DNA from: Blastococcus sp. CT_GayMR20
GTDB taxonomy: Bacteria > Actinomycetota > Actinomycetes > Mycobacteriales > Geodermatophilaceae
NCBI RefSeq assembly: GCF_004570345.1
Contig: NZ_SPQM01000064.1
Location: 1 to 28,345 of the forward strand
Reading direction: 5' to 3'
DNA: 28,345 nt
Shown here: in pieces, positions 8,598 to 16,823 of the stretch
Position numbering within the stretch: the stretch's first letter is position 1
How the letters are laid out: each line of letters begins with the position of its first letter
Made by a program: the position numbers and the translations under genes
The notes under the pieces: generated by a model
Databases searched by the model: none
Told to the model about the DNA's origin: nothing
Seen by the model: only the letters and a program-made list of their open reading frames with translations

Positions 8598-9256
8598 CCG
8601 CGTCGGAGCTCATCCGGGTGCTGGTCGTGGACGACCACGCCGTCGTGCGCCGTGGTGTGGTCGCGTACCTGGAGGCGCTCGAGGACGTCGAGGTGTCCGC
8701 CGAGGCCGGCGACGGGCAGGAGGCGCTGAACCAGCTGTCCCGGGCCGCTGCCACCGGCGAGCTGCCCGACGTCGTCCTGATGGACCTGCAGATGCCCGGG
8801 ATGGACGGGGTCACCGCGACCGAGGAGGTGCTGCGCCGGTTCCCCCAGCTGAAGGTGGTCATCCTCACCAGCTTCGGGGAGACGGAGCGGGTGCACGCGG
8901 CGCTGGAGCGCGGGGCCTCCGGATACCTGCTCAAGGACGCCGGGCCGGCCGAGGTCGACGCCGCGCTGCGGGCCGCCGTCCGCGACGAGGTCTTCCTCGA
9001 TGCGGCGGTGACCCGCCGGCTCACCCAGGAGATCCGTGCCCCGCGCACGGGGCTCGGCGTGCTCACCGCACGCGAGAAGGAGGTGCTGATCCTCGTCGCG
9101 GAGGGCCGGTCCAACAAGGACATCGCCAGGCACCTGGTGATCAGCGAGCGGACAGCCCGCACGCACGTCAGCCACCTGCTCACCAAGATGGGGCTCACCT
9201 CGCGGACGCAGGCGGCTCTCCTGGCGGTCAAGGAAGGCCTCGTCCGGCCGCGGTGA
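8594..9256 (+). CDS. NarL/LuxR-family response regulator
   Basis: This 220-residue response regulator carries an N-terminal receiver with the acidic pair Asp13-Asp14, phosphoacceptor Asp64 in VVLMDLQMPGMDG and Lys114 in GYLLKDAG. The C-terminal LuxR-type helix-turn-helix lies at ~158-218 (LTAREKEVLILVAEGRSNKDIA, then ISERTARTHVSHLLTKMGL). The GTG start overlaps the kinase stop (GTGA), so the pair is translationally coupled and almost certainly cognate. It lies between the folate operon and the ligAB operon, so either may be its target. No inverted repeat could be tied to it with confidence. Confidence 0.96.
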   Translation: MTASELIRVLVVDDHAVVRRGVVAYLEALEDVEVSAEAGDGQEALNQLSRAAATGELPDVVLMDLQMPGMDGVTATEEVLRRFPQLKVVILTSFGETERVHAALERGASGYLLKDAGPAEVDAALRAAVRDEVFLDAAVTRRLTQEIRAPRTGLGVLTAREKEVLILVAEGRSNKDIARHLVISERTARTHVSHLLTKMGLTSRTQAALLAVKEGLVRPR

Positions 9257-9268
9257 CGGCGGGCGGCG

Positions 9269-9288
9269 TCATTTGTCGCATCGTCCGC
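9269..9288 (+). promoter_or_regulatory. Possible promoter/operator element before the ferredoxin gene
   Basis: The segment TCATTTGTCGCATCGTCCGC resembles TCATTTGACGTAATCGTCGGC before the MFS gene (15304-15324), with one inserted base. It lies between the response regulator stop and the ferredoxin start. TTGTCG could act as a -35 box, but no good -10 follows at 17 bp. Two occurrences are weak support. Confidence 0.3.
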
Positions 9289-9417
9289 GCGACAGGGACG
9301 ACTCCCGGCCTCGGTCAACCGCGCGATCCGCCGGGGCGCCGTTCCTCGTAGCGTCGACGGCGGTCGGGCATCCGGCGTCCCCGTCCCGCGGCCGCCCGCC
9401 GGACGGAGGGAGGCCCC

Positions 9418-9717
9418 GTGACTGCCGCTCCGGAGCACGCCGGGGACGCCGCCCGGCTCGAGGTGGTGTGCGCCGTTGCCGACATGGCGATCGCCGTGCC
9501 ACCGGACACCTCCATCCTGGAGGCGGTGCGTCGGGCGGGCCTCCCGGTGCCCGCGGCGTGCGCCGACGGGCGCTGCGGTGCGTGCGAGACGAGGGTCCTC
9601 GAGGGCCGGCCCGATCACCGGGACGGCGTCCTGACGGGAGAGGAGCGCGCCTACGGGGAGACGATGATGCTCTGCGTCTCCCGGGCGACGCCGCCCTGGC
9701 TGGTGCTCGACCTCTGA
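9418..9717 (+). CDS. Stand-alone plant-type [2Fe-2S] ferredoxin domain
   Basis: This 99-residue protein carries the plant-type [2Fe-2S] pattern Cys48-x4-Cys53-x2-Cys56-x29-Cys86 (ACADGRCGAC and MMLCVSRA). The stretch between (PDHRDGVLTGEERAYGETMM) is typical of the C-terminal ferredoxin domain of phthalate dioxygenase reductase/VanB-type proteins, yet no FMN- or NAD-binding domain precedes it. The GTG start is preceded by GGAGGGAGG. It could donate electrons to a partner encoded elsewhere. It could also reductively reactivate an extradiol dioxygenase, as the XylT-type ferredoxin does for catechol 2,3-dioxygenase; both LigAB and an extradiol enzyme are encoded nearby. No oxygenase or reductase lies in the window. 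The domain call is secure and the role is inferred. Confidence 0.9.
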   Translation: MTAAPEHAGDAARLEVVCAVADMAIAVPPDTSILEAVRRAGLPVPAACADGRCGACETRVLEGRPDHRDGVLTGEERAYGETMMLCVSRATPPWLVLDL

Positions 9718-9843
9718 TCGGGTCCACCCGCCGGGGGAGTGCGCGGGACGGATGACGTAGGCGGTTCCTGCCGCAACGGTGGCCCTCTCGTGACATCGGG
9801 CCGATCCGGTCCGTCGTCGCCATGCCTACCGTGAGCGGTGGCT

Positions 9844-9859
9844 GGGCACACGTGTGCCC
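9844..9859. promoter_or_regulatory. Perfect 16-bp palindrome, candidate operator of the hydrolase-ligAB operon
   Basis: GGGCACACGTGTGCCC is a perfect palindrome 25 bp before the hydrolase ATG. A TACCGT box at 9827-9832 could be a -10, which would put the palindrome just downstream of the transcription start, where a repressor would act. No good -35 is seen, and the palindrome could also fold as a leader hairpin. Confidence 0.5.
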
Positions 9860-9884
9860 GACCCGAGTCCGAGGAGGCGAGAGC

Positions 9885-10622
9885 ATGGCCACGTTCGTCC
9901 TCGTGCACGGGGCCTGGCACGGAGGCTGGTGCTGGGACCGCGTCGCCACCACGCTGCGCGCGGCGGGACACGAGGTCCACGCGCCCACCTTGACGGGACT
10001 GTCGGAGCGGGCGCACCTGCTCTCGCCCCTCGTCGGACTCGAGACGCACGTCGAGGACGTGGTCCGCGTGCTCGACGTCCTCGGCCTCGGCGACGTCGTC
10101 CTCGTCGGGCACAGCTACGCGGGGCAGATCGTGACCGCCGTCGCCGACCGCCGTCCCCGGCTCGTCGCCCACCGCGTCTACCTCGACGCGTTCGTGGGCT
10201 CCGACGGGGAGGCCGCCCGGGATCTCCTGCCCGAGACGGTGGAGCACCACTGGGCGGAGTCCGCGGCCGAGCAGGGGTTCGGCTGGCTGGTACCGGTGCG
10301 CAAGCTCTCCGTCCTCGGCGTCACCGAGCAGGCCGACCTCGACTGGCTGAGCCCGAAGCTCACCCCGCACCCCTGGAAGACCTACACCGACCCCCTGCGG
10401 CTGACCGGTGCGGTCGACGACGTGCCCGCTGCCTTCGTCGAGTGCGTCAGCTGGATGCGGGTCTTCGCCGGCCAGGCCGATCGTGCCCGTGCGCGCGGCT
10501 GGCCGGTGCACGAGCTGGAGACGGGTCACGAGGCGATGGTCACGGCACCGGAGGAGCTCGCCGCCGTGCTGGCCGGCATCGCCGGCCGGCTGCCGGCCGC
10601 GTCGGACGAGAAGGAGAGCTGA
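9885..10622 (+). CDS. Alpha/beta-hydrolase (candidate ring-cleavage-product esterase)
   Basis: This 245-residue single-domain alpha/beta hydrolase has an oxyanion motif VLVHGAWHGGWCW at residues 4-16, the nucleophile elbow GHSYAG (Ser near 78) and a C-terminal GHEAMV histidine. The start is ATG 9885, with GAGGAGG seven bases upstream. An upstream in-frame ATG at 9822 would read through the 16-bp palindrome and has no ribosome site. One base separates it from the CatC-like gene, and ligAB follow, so it is probably part of one ring-cleavage operon. A tempting role is hydrolysis of the methyl ester CHMOD, formed when LigAB-type enzymes cleave 3-O-methylgallate, giving 4-oxalomesaconate. Another is opening of pyrone dicarboxylate. 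Both are inference from context; the fold is certain. Confidence 0.88.
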   Translation: MATFVLVHGAWHGGWCWDRVATTLRAAGHEVHAPTLTGLSERAHLLSPLVGLETHVEDVVRVLDVLGLGDVVLVGHSYAGQIVTAVADRRPRLVAHRVYLDAFVGSDGEAARDLLPETVEHHWAESAAEQGFGWLVPVRKLSVLGVTEQADLDWLSPKLTPHPWKTYTDPLRLTGAVDDVPAAFVECVSWMRVFAGQADRARARGWPVHELETGHEAMVTAPEELAAVLAGIAGRLPAASDEKES

Positions 10623-10623
10623 G

Positions 10624-10902
10624 ATGGAGTTCCTCGTCCGGTCGGAGAACCGGCTGCCCGCGGACACCCCCGCCGAGCGGCGGGAGGAGTTGCGCGCCGG
10701 CGAGCGGGCAAGGGCGATGGAGCTGCGCGCCGCCGGGGTCCTGAAGCGGCTGTGGCGGGTACCCGGCCGCAATGCCACCATCGGCCTCTACGAGGCCGAG
10801 GATCCGGCGGCGTTGCACGACGCCCTGATGTCGCTCCCGATGGCCCCCTGGCTCGACGTCCACGTGGAGGCCCTCGCCACCCACCCCCAGGAGCGGACGT
10901 GA
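10624..10902 (+). CDS. Muconolactone delta-isomerase-like protein (CatC family)
   Basis: This 92-residue protein has the length and pattern of the muconolactone isomerase family: an N-terminal MEFLVRSENRLP strand, a REELRAGERARAMELRAAGVLKRLWRVPG helix-strand, the NATIGLYEAEDPAALHDALMSLPM segment, and a terminal PWLDVHVEALATHP. ATG 10624 follows the hydrolase TGA by one base; ligA starts 50 bp later. Classical CatC acts in the ortho-cleavage (beta-ketoadipate) pathway, but no catA, catB or pca genes are present here. It is therefore likely recruited to isomerise a meta-cleavage product of LigAB, perhaps a cis/trans or keto/enol step. That role is proposed, not shown. Confidence 0.8.
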   Translation: MEFLVRSENRLPADTPAERREELRAGERARAMELRAAGVLKRLWRVPGRNATIGLYEAEDPAALHDALMSLPMAPWLDVHVEALATHPQERT

Positions 10903-10952
10903 CACGCCCGCGCGGGGGAGCAGCAGCACTGGAGAGAGGACACACGACAGCC

Positions 10953-11321
10953 ATGACCAGTGGCACCGGGCCCGGCCGCCTGGACCTGCCGGGCACCCCC
11001 ATCTTCGACGGTGACACCAGCCGCCGGGGCTTCCGCATGAACAAGCTGTTCATGAGCCTGCGCGACGCCGGGAGCCGCGAGCGCTTCCTCGCCGACGAGG
11101 CCGCCTACTGCCGCGAGTTCGGGCTGACGGCCGAGCAGGAGAAGGCGGTGCTGGAGCGCGACTGGCAGGCGATGATCGACCTGGGCGGCAGCATCTTCTA
11201 CGTGTACAAGCTGGCGATGATGGACGGGCGGTCGATGCAGTACCTCGGCGGCGTGTTCACGGGCATGGGCGAGGACGACTTCCTCGCGGCGATGCGGGCG
11301 GGAGGGCGCCGGGATGGCTGA
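10953..11321 (+). CDS. ligA: Protocatechuate 4,5-dioxygenase alpha (small) subunit
   Basis: The product is a 122-residue LigA-family helical subunit that caps the active site of the LigB catalytic subunit. Family features are GTPIFDGDTSRRGFRMNKLF, then the RERFLADEAAYCREFGLTAEQ segment, RDWQAMIDLGGSIFYVYKL, and a C-terminal GMGEDDFLAAMRAGG. ATG 10953 is preferred because the upstream open frame belongs to the CatC-like gene region; a GGAGAGAGG lies 13-21 bp before it. The stop overlaps the ligB start by 8 bp, so the two subunits are translationally coupled at the expected 1:1 ratio. Confidence 0.95.
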   Translation: MTSGTGPGRLDLPGTPIFDGDTSRRGFRMNKLFMSLRDAGSRERFLADEAAYCREFGLTAEQEKAVLERDWQAMIDLGGSIFYVYKLAMMDGRSMQYLGGVFTGMGEDDFLAAMRAGGRRDG

Positions 11322-12171
11322 GGTGATCTGGGGTCTGGCGACCTCGCACGTGCCGTCGATCGGCGCGGCGATGGACCGCGGCAAGACCGACGACCCGAAC
11401 TGGAAGGCGCTCTTCGACGGCTACGCCCCGGCGCGGGCGTGGCTGGCCGAACACCGGCCCGACGTCGCGATCGTCGTCTACAACGACCACGCCAACGGCA
11501 TCGACCTCGACTTCGTCCCGACCTTCGGGCTGGGCACCGCCGAGCGGTACGAGGTCGCCGACGAGGGCTTCGGCCGCCGTCCGGTACCCGACGTGATCGG
11601 CGACCCGGAGCTCTCCCTGCACCTCGTGGAGAGCCTCGTGGACGAGTCGTTCGACCTGACCGTCTTCCAGGAGTTGCACGTCGACCACGGGTTCACCGTG
11701 CCCCTGTCGGTCTGGACCCCCGACCCCGGCGACGCGTGGCCGTGCCCGGTCATCCCGCTGCTCGTGAACGTCATCCAGTACCCGCAGCCCACCGCGGCCC
11801 GGTGCTATGCGCTGGGCCAGGCCCTCGGACGGGCCATCCGGAGCTACCCGAAGGACATCACGGTCGGCGTCCTCGGCACCGGTGGCATGTCCCACCAGCT
11901 GGCCGGGGCCCGGGCGGGCTTCATCAACCCGGACTTCGACGCCATGTGGATGGAGGCCATCGAGAAGGACCCCGCCAAGCTGGCCGCGCTGTCCCGCGAG
12001 GAGCTGATCCGCCAGGCGGGCTCCGAGGGGATCGAGCTGATCATGTGGCTGATCATGCGGGGAGCGATGAACGACCGGATCACGAAGGTCCACTCGGACT
12101 ACTTCGTGCCCGCGTCCAACACCGCGGCCGGCATCGCGCTGTTCGACAACCGGGTTCCGCAGCCCGCCTGA
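11314..12171 (+). CDS. ligB: Extradiol ring-cleavage dioxygenase beta (catalytic) subunit
   Basis: This 285-residue LigB-family (type II) extradiol dioxygenase cleaves protocatechuate at the 4,5 bond using Fe(II); relatives also take gallate and 3-O-methylgallate. Likely iron ligands are His12 (ATSHVPSIG), His59 (YNDHANG) and Glu241 (SEGIEL). His125 (VDHGFTVPL) and the catalytic His194 (GGMSHQLAG) are also in place. These positions match those known for SYK-6 LigB (His12, His61, Glu242, His195) within two residues. It overlaps ligA and ends the plus-strand operon, facing a convergent ligM-type gene. Substrate range is not readable from sequence. The surrounding genes favour gallate-type products. 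Confidence 0.95.
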   Translation: MAEVIWGLATSHVPSIGAAMDRGKTDDPNWKALFDGYAPARAWLAEHRPDVAIVVYNDHANGIDLDFVPTFGLGTAERYEVADEGFGRRPVPDVIGDPELSLHLVESLVDESFDLTVFQELHVDHGFTVPLSVWTPDPGDAWPCPVIPLLVNVIQYPQPTAARCYALGQALGRAIRSYPKDITVGVLGTGGMSHQLAGARAGFINPDFDAMWMEAIEKDPAKLAALSREELIRQAGSEGIELIMWLIMRGAMNDRITKVHSDYFVPASNTAAGIALFDNRVPQPA

Positions 12172-12178
12172 GCCGTGT

Positions 12179-12196
12179 CCGCCGTCCGGACGGTGG
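12179..12196. terminator. Convergent hairpin between ligB and the ligM-type gene
   Basis: CCGCCGTCC/GGACGGTGG is a near-perfect 18-bp dyad with one G-T mismatch, in the 39-bp gap between two converging genes. It lacks a U-tract on either strand. A bidirectional terminator is likely but not proven. Confidence 0.5.
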
Positions 12197-12210
12197 CCGG
12201 GGAGTTCCCG

Positions 12211-13569
12211 TCAGCGCGAGCGGTAGGTGTCCCGGGCGTCGTAGGGGCACGGTGCCACCGTGGCCCGGATCTCCACCTGGCGGTGTTCCTCGACCGCGGG
12301 CTTGGCCGAGACCGGGTCCTCGCCCCAGACGACGACCACCTCGGTACCCGGCTCGCTGAGCTCGGCGTCGATCGTCGCCAGCGACACCATCTCGCGCTCG
12401 TTGGCGAGGTAGCCGCAGTCCATCGAGATCCCGACCGGCTGCCCGTCCTTGAGCACCTTGTCCTCGTGGTGCGTGGCGTAGCGGGCCTTCGGCAGGTCGA
12501 TGTACTTGGCGCCCGGCCCTGGACGGTACAGCGAGCCGATCGCCGCGGTGACGTCGTCGGCGTTCCAGACCAGCGTGACCTTCGTGCGCCGTGGCGTCGT
12601 CTGCGACAGGCGCTCGAGCGCCTCACGGCCGATGAACTCGTGGTCGAACCTGACGGTCTTGCCGTAGCCGATGTCGTAGGGGGTCAGGTAGTAGTCGGAG
12701 ATGTCCGCGGAGTCGAGGCTGCCGCCGATGGACCCCACCTTCGTGACGGGGAGCCACTCCCGGTACTCCTGCATGAGCGGGTGGTTGGAGAACAGGGCGG
12801 GCATCGGGGCCGGCACCCATCCCGAGCCGAGGTTCGCGGTCGAGTACGCCTTCGACCCGACCCGGACGAGTCCGTGGTTCTCGCCCGCCCGGAGCAGGGC
12901 CTCGAGGACGGCGTCGGCGTCCTTCCAGGGACCGAAGAGCTCGAAGCCCGGCTGGCCGGCCATGCCGTGCCGCAGGCCGCGGACGCGACGACCGGCGATG
13001 GTGAACTCGGTCATGTTGAAGAACTTGACCTCCGGCACCGCCGTCCCGAGCACGTCCTCCATCAGCGCGGGAGCGGTCGGTCCCTGCAGCTCGTAGCGGT
13101 AGAACCTCGGCGGACCGGCCGTGCGCACGATGGAGTTGTCGTCACGTTCCACGGTGGCGTCGTAGTTCCCGCGCTCGAGGTTGAACGTGACCCAGTCGAT
13201 GGCCATCGGGTGCCCGACCAGGTCGAACAGCTCCTCCTCCAGGTGGAAGAGGATGGCGTCGCCGATCAGGTGGCCGTCCGGGTTCACGGCGACGAACTGC
13301 TTGGCCTTGCCCACCGCGAAGTTCGCGAAGGTGTTGACGCCGGTGTCGCTCAGCAGCCGCAGGGCGTCCGGGCCCTGGATGAAGAGGTCGGTCATGTGGT
13401 GCGACTGGTCGAGCAGGGCGCACGTCTCGAGCCAGGAACGCTGCTCGGAGCGCCAGTTGGTGAATTCCGGCCGGACCGGGAAGGTGCTCGGCGGGAAGGC
13501 CAGGTTCCTCAGCAGCTCGACCGGGCTGCCGGCCCGTGCGAGCGCGGCCGCGAGCGAATCGGGTGCCAT
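12211..13569 (-). CDS. ligM: LigM/DesA-type THF-dependent aryl O-demethylase, copy 2
   Basis: This 452-residue protein has the aminomethyltransferase (GcvT/LigM) fold and transfers an aromatic O-methyl group to tetrahydrofolate. It aligns throughout with its neighbour at 13685-15085: RPEFTNWRSEQRSW, LLDQSHHMTDLFIQGPDAL, SDTGVNTFANF, AKQFVAVNPDGHLIGDAILFHL, RGLRHGMAGQPGFELFGPW, AYSTANLGSGWVPAPMPAL, and RFDHEFIGREALERL. ATG 13569 gives an N-terminus matching the paralogue; the upstream open frame crosses the hairpin and is rejected. In Sphingobium SYK-6 the equivalents are LigM (vanillate, 3-O-methylgallate) and DesA (syringate). Two copies here could divide these substrates, but which takes which cannot be read off. 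Its gene lies 115 bp downstream of the other copy, beyond a strong hairpin. Confidence 0.9.
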   Translation of the reverse strand: MAPDSLAAALARAGSPVELLRNLAFPPSTFPVRPEFTNWRSEQRSWLETCALLDQSHHMTDLFIQGPDALRLLSDTGVNTFANFAVGKAKQFVAVNPDGHLIGDAILFHLEEELFDLVGHPMAIDWVTFNLERGNYDATVERDDNSIVRTAGPPRFYRYELQGPTAPALMEDVLGTAVPEVKFFNMTEFTIAGRRVRGLRHGMAGQPGFELFGPWKDADAVLEALLRAGENHGLVRVGSKAYSTANLGSGWVPAPMPALFSNHPLMQEYREWLPVTKVGSIGGSLDSADISDYYLTPYDIGYGKTVRFDHEFIGREALERLSQTTPRRTKVTLVWNADDVTAAIGSLYRPGPGAKYIDLPKARYATHHEDKVLKDGQPVGISMDCGYLANEREMVSLATIDAELSEPGTEVVVVWGEDPVSAKPAVEEHRQVEIRATVAPCPYDARDTYRSR

Positions 13570-13631
13570 GACGGGGACGACCTTTCGTCGGGAGGCCGGG
13601 GCGGCCCGCCGCATCGGACGTGAGCGCAGGA

Positions 13632-13676
13632 GTCGCGGTGGCCCGGGCAGGGAACGCCTGCCCGGGCCACCGCGAC
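13632..13676. repeat. Perfect 20-bp inverted repeat between the two ligM-type genes
   Basis: The arms 13632-13651 and 13657-13676 are exact reverse complements (20 of 20) around the 5-nt loop GAACG. The hairpin lies 8 nt after the stop of the upstream ligM-type gene (minus strand) and 62 nt before the start of the next. No U-run follows on either strand. It may act as a partial terminator, or as an mRNA-stabilising element that sets different levels of the two demethylases. Confidence 0.9.
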
Positions 13677-13684
13677 CGTCGGCC

Positions 13685-15236
<1,552 letters not shown>

Positions 15237-15303
15237 AGGCATCCGTCACCCTCCGCCGACCGTTACGGCCGCGCGGCGTGCGTCGGATGACGGGACGACC
15301 GGG

Positions 15304-15324
15304 TCATTTGACGTAATCGTCGGC
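15304..15324 (+). promoter_or_regulatory. Possible MFS permease promoter element
   Basis: TCATTTGACGTAATCGTCGGC contains TTGACG, a fair -35 box, about 90 bp before the permease start. The -10 at 17 bp (GCGGTT) is weak. The segment resembles 9269-9288. Its ATCGTCGGCA core is 9 of 10 identical to ATCGTTGGCA in the second gntR promoter. Confidence 0.35.
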
Positions 15325-15401
15325 AGGGTCGCGGTTCCGGCGCGACGACGGCCTCCGGATCGGCGAGAGTGGCTCCATCCGGACCACCGAGGGGGCAGGC
15401 G

Positions 15402-16703
15402 ATGGTGCGTCGGCCGGTCGGCCCGCCGGCCCAGCTCTCGGCCGCGCTCGATGAACGCCGGACGTCGTGGGCTGCTGTGGCGGGCCTCATGGGCGCCGGG
15501 GTGGTCGCCGCCGCGCAGATCGGCGGGGCCGCGGCCGCACTGCCGGTCCTCCAGGAGGACTTCGGGCTCAGCCCGACCACGGCCGCCTGGTACCTCTCGT
15601 CGGTCAGCGCCCTGGGCGCGGCCGGCGGTGTCCTGCTCGGGTGGCTGGGCCAGACCCTGGGGTTCGGCCGTCAGATCCGGCTCGGCCTGCTCGCGATCGT
15701 CGTCGCCGACCTCGGCGGTGCGGGAGTCGACTCCGTGGCGGGGCTGCTGATCGCACGGGTGGCGGAAGGGCTCGGGCTCGTGATGGTGATCCTCGCGGCG
15801 CCGCCCCTGCTCTCCGCGGTGTCCGCGCCGGCCCACCGGCGGCTCGTGGCCGGCACGTGGGGCGCGTACATGCCGGTCGGGGCGGGGCTGGCGGCGCTGC
15901 TCGTGCCTCCCGCGATCGGGCTGGTGGGCTGGCGGGGAGCGTCGCTCGTCGATGCCTGCCTGGCGGCGGGCGTCCTCCTCGTGGTCCTGCGATGGGTGCC
16001 GTCCGCCGCGGTGCGCGGGAGGGCGTCCGTCGAGGGGCTGCTGGGGGCCTTCCGCTCGCCGTCCGTCCTCCTCATCACCGCAGTCTTCGGGCTCTACTCC
16101 GCGCAGTACCTGGCGGTGGTCGGCCTGTTGCCGGCTGCTCTGGTCGAAGGGGAAGGGCTGTCGGTCGCCGCCGCGGGACTCGTGGGTGCCGTCGTCTTCC
16201 TCGTGAACGCTCCCGGCAACGTGCTCGGTGCCTACCTCCTGCACCGGGGAGCGCCACTGCGGTGGGTGATCCCCGCGGGGTGCGCCGGCATGGCCGGAAC
16301 CGTCTGGGGCGTGCTGGACCCGGCGCTCCCTCCCGTCGTGCGGATCGGGTCGGCGATCGCCTTCTCGTTCGTCGCCGGACTGGTCCCCTCCGCCCTCTTC
16401 GCCGCCCTGGCTGCGGTGTCGGCGGGTACCGACTCGGCCGGCGCGGCCATCGGGCTGCAGACCCAGGGGTCGGGTGTGGGGCAGTTGCTCGGTCCGCCGT
16501 TGGTGGTCGGGGTGGGCACGGCTGTCGGGACCGGGGCGCCCCAGTCGGCCGTCCTCGTGTGCCTTGCCGGGTTCGTCGCGGTCGGCGCCGTGGTGATGCC
16601 ACGTGGCGAGCGAATCGCTGAGGGGAGCGGTGCGAAGCCCGAAAGCGCCGCGTCGCCGGGCCGACGGACCGATACTCGCGCGAGGGTCCCGTGGCGGCGA
16701 TGA
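15402..16703 (+). CDS. MFS transporter
   Basis: This 433-residue integral membrane protein has about twelve hydrophobic helices in two halves, split by a short polar loop near residues 195-215, as in the major facilitator superfamily. The first half holds a cytoplasmic-loop stretch GWLGQTLGFGRQIRLGL in the position of the MFS motif A, and a long VAEGLGLVMVILAAPPLLSA helix. ATG 15402 has GAGGGGG six bases upstream; an in-frame GTG at 15369 has no such site. It is divergent from ligM and precedes the liv operon. Import of an aromatic acid or export of an intermediate is plausible. The substrate is not readable. Confidence 0.88.
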   Translation: MVRRPVGPPAQLSAALDERRTSWAAVAGLMGAGVVAAAQIGGAAAALPVLQEDFGLSPTTAAWYLSSVSALGAAGGVLLGWLGQTLGFGRQIRLGLLAIVVADLGGAGVDSVAGLLIARVAEGLGLVMVILAAPPLLSAVSAPAHRRLVAGTWGAYMPVGAGLAALLVPPAIGLVGWRGASLVDACLAAGVLLVVLRWVPSAAVRGRASVEGLLGAFRSPSVLLITAVFGLYSAQYLAVVGLLPAALVEGEGLSVAAAGLVGAVVFLVNAPGNVLGAYLLHRGAPLRWVIPAGCAGMAGTVWGVLDPALPPVVRIGSAIAFSFVAGLVPSALFAALAAVSAGTDSAGAAIGLQTQGSGVGQLLGPPLVVGVGTAVGTGAPQSAVLVCLAGFVAVGAVVMPRGERIAEGSGAKPESAASPGRRTDTRARVPWRR

Positions 16704-16730
16704 TGACGGCTGCGCAACTTTCACACCAAA

Positions 16731-16763
16731 ATCGTTGTCAATCTCACCGGGGGTCCGTAGGTT
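16731..16763 (+). promoter_or_regulatory. liv operon promoter with GntR-type operator motif
   Basis: TTGTCA (16735-16740), 17 bp, then TAGGTT (16758-16763) form a good sigma-70-type promoter about 60 bp before livG. The 13-mer ATCGTTGTCAATC (16731-16743) covers the -35 box and recurs, with one variable base, at the second gntR promoter (22449-22461). A repressor bound there would block polymerase. Confidence 0.7.
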
Positions 16764-16823
16764 CCCCCGCGGGCTGGAGCCCGCACACCGGTAGCGACGC
16801 GGCAACGGCGGGAGAGACAGTCA

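Noticed and set aside
15246..16805. 519-codon minus-strand frame opposite the MFS permease
   Set aside because: The composition is rich in Arg, Asp, Gly and His with no motif. The plus-strand frame has clear membrane helices.
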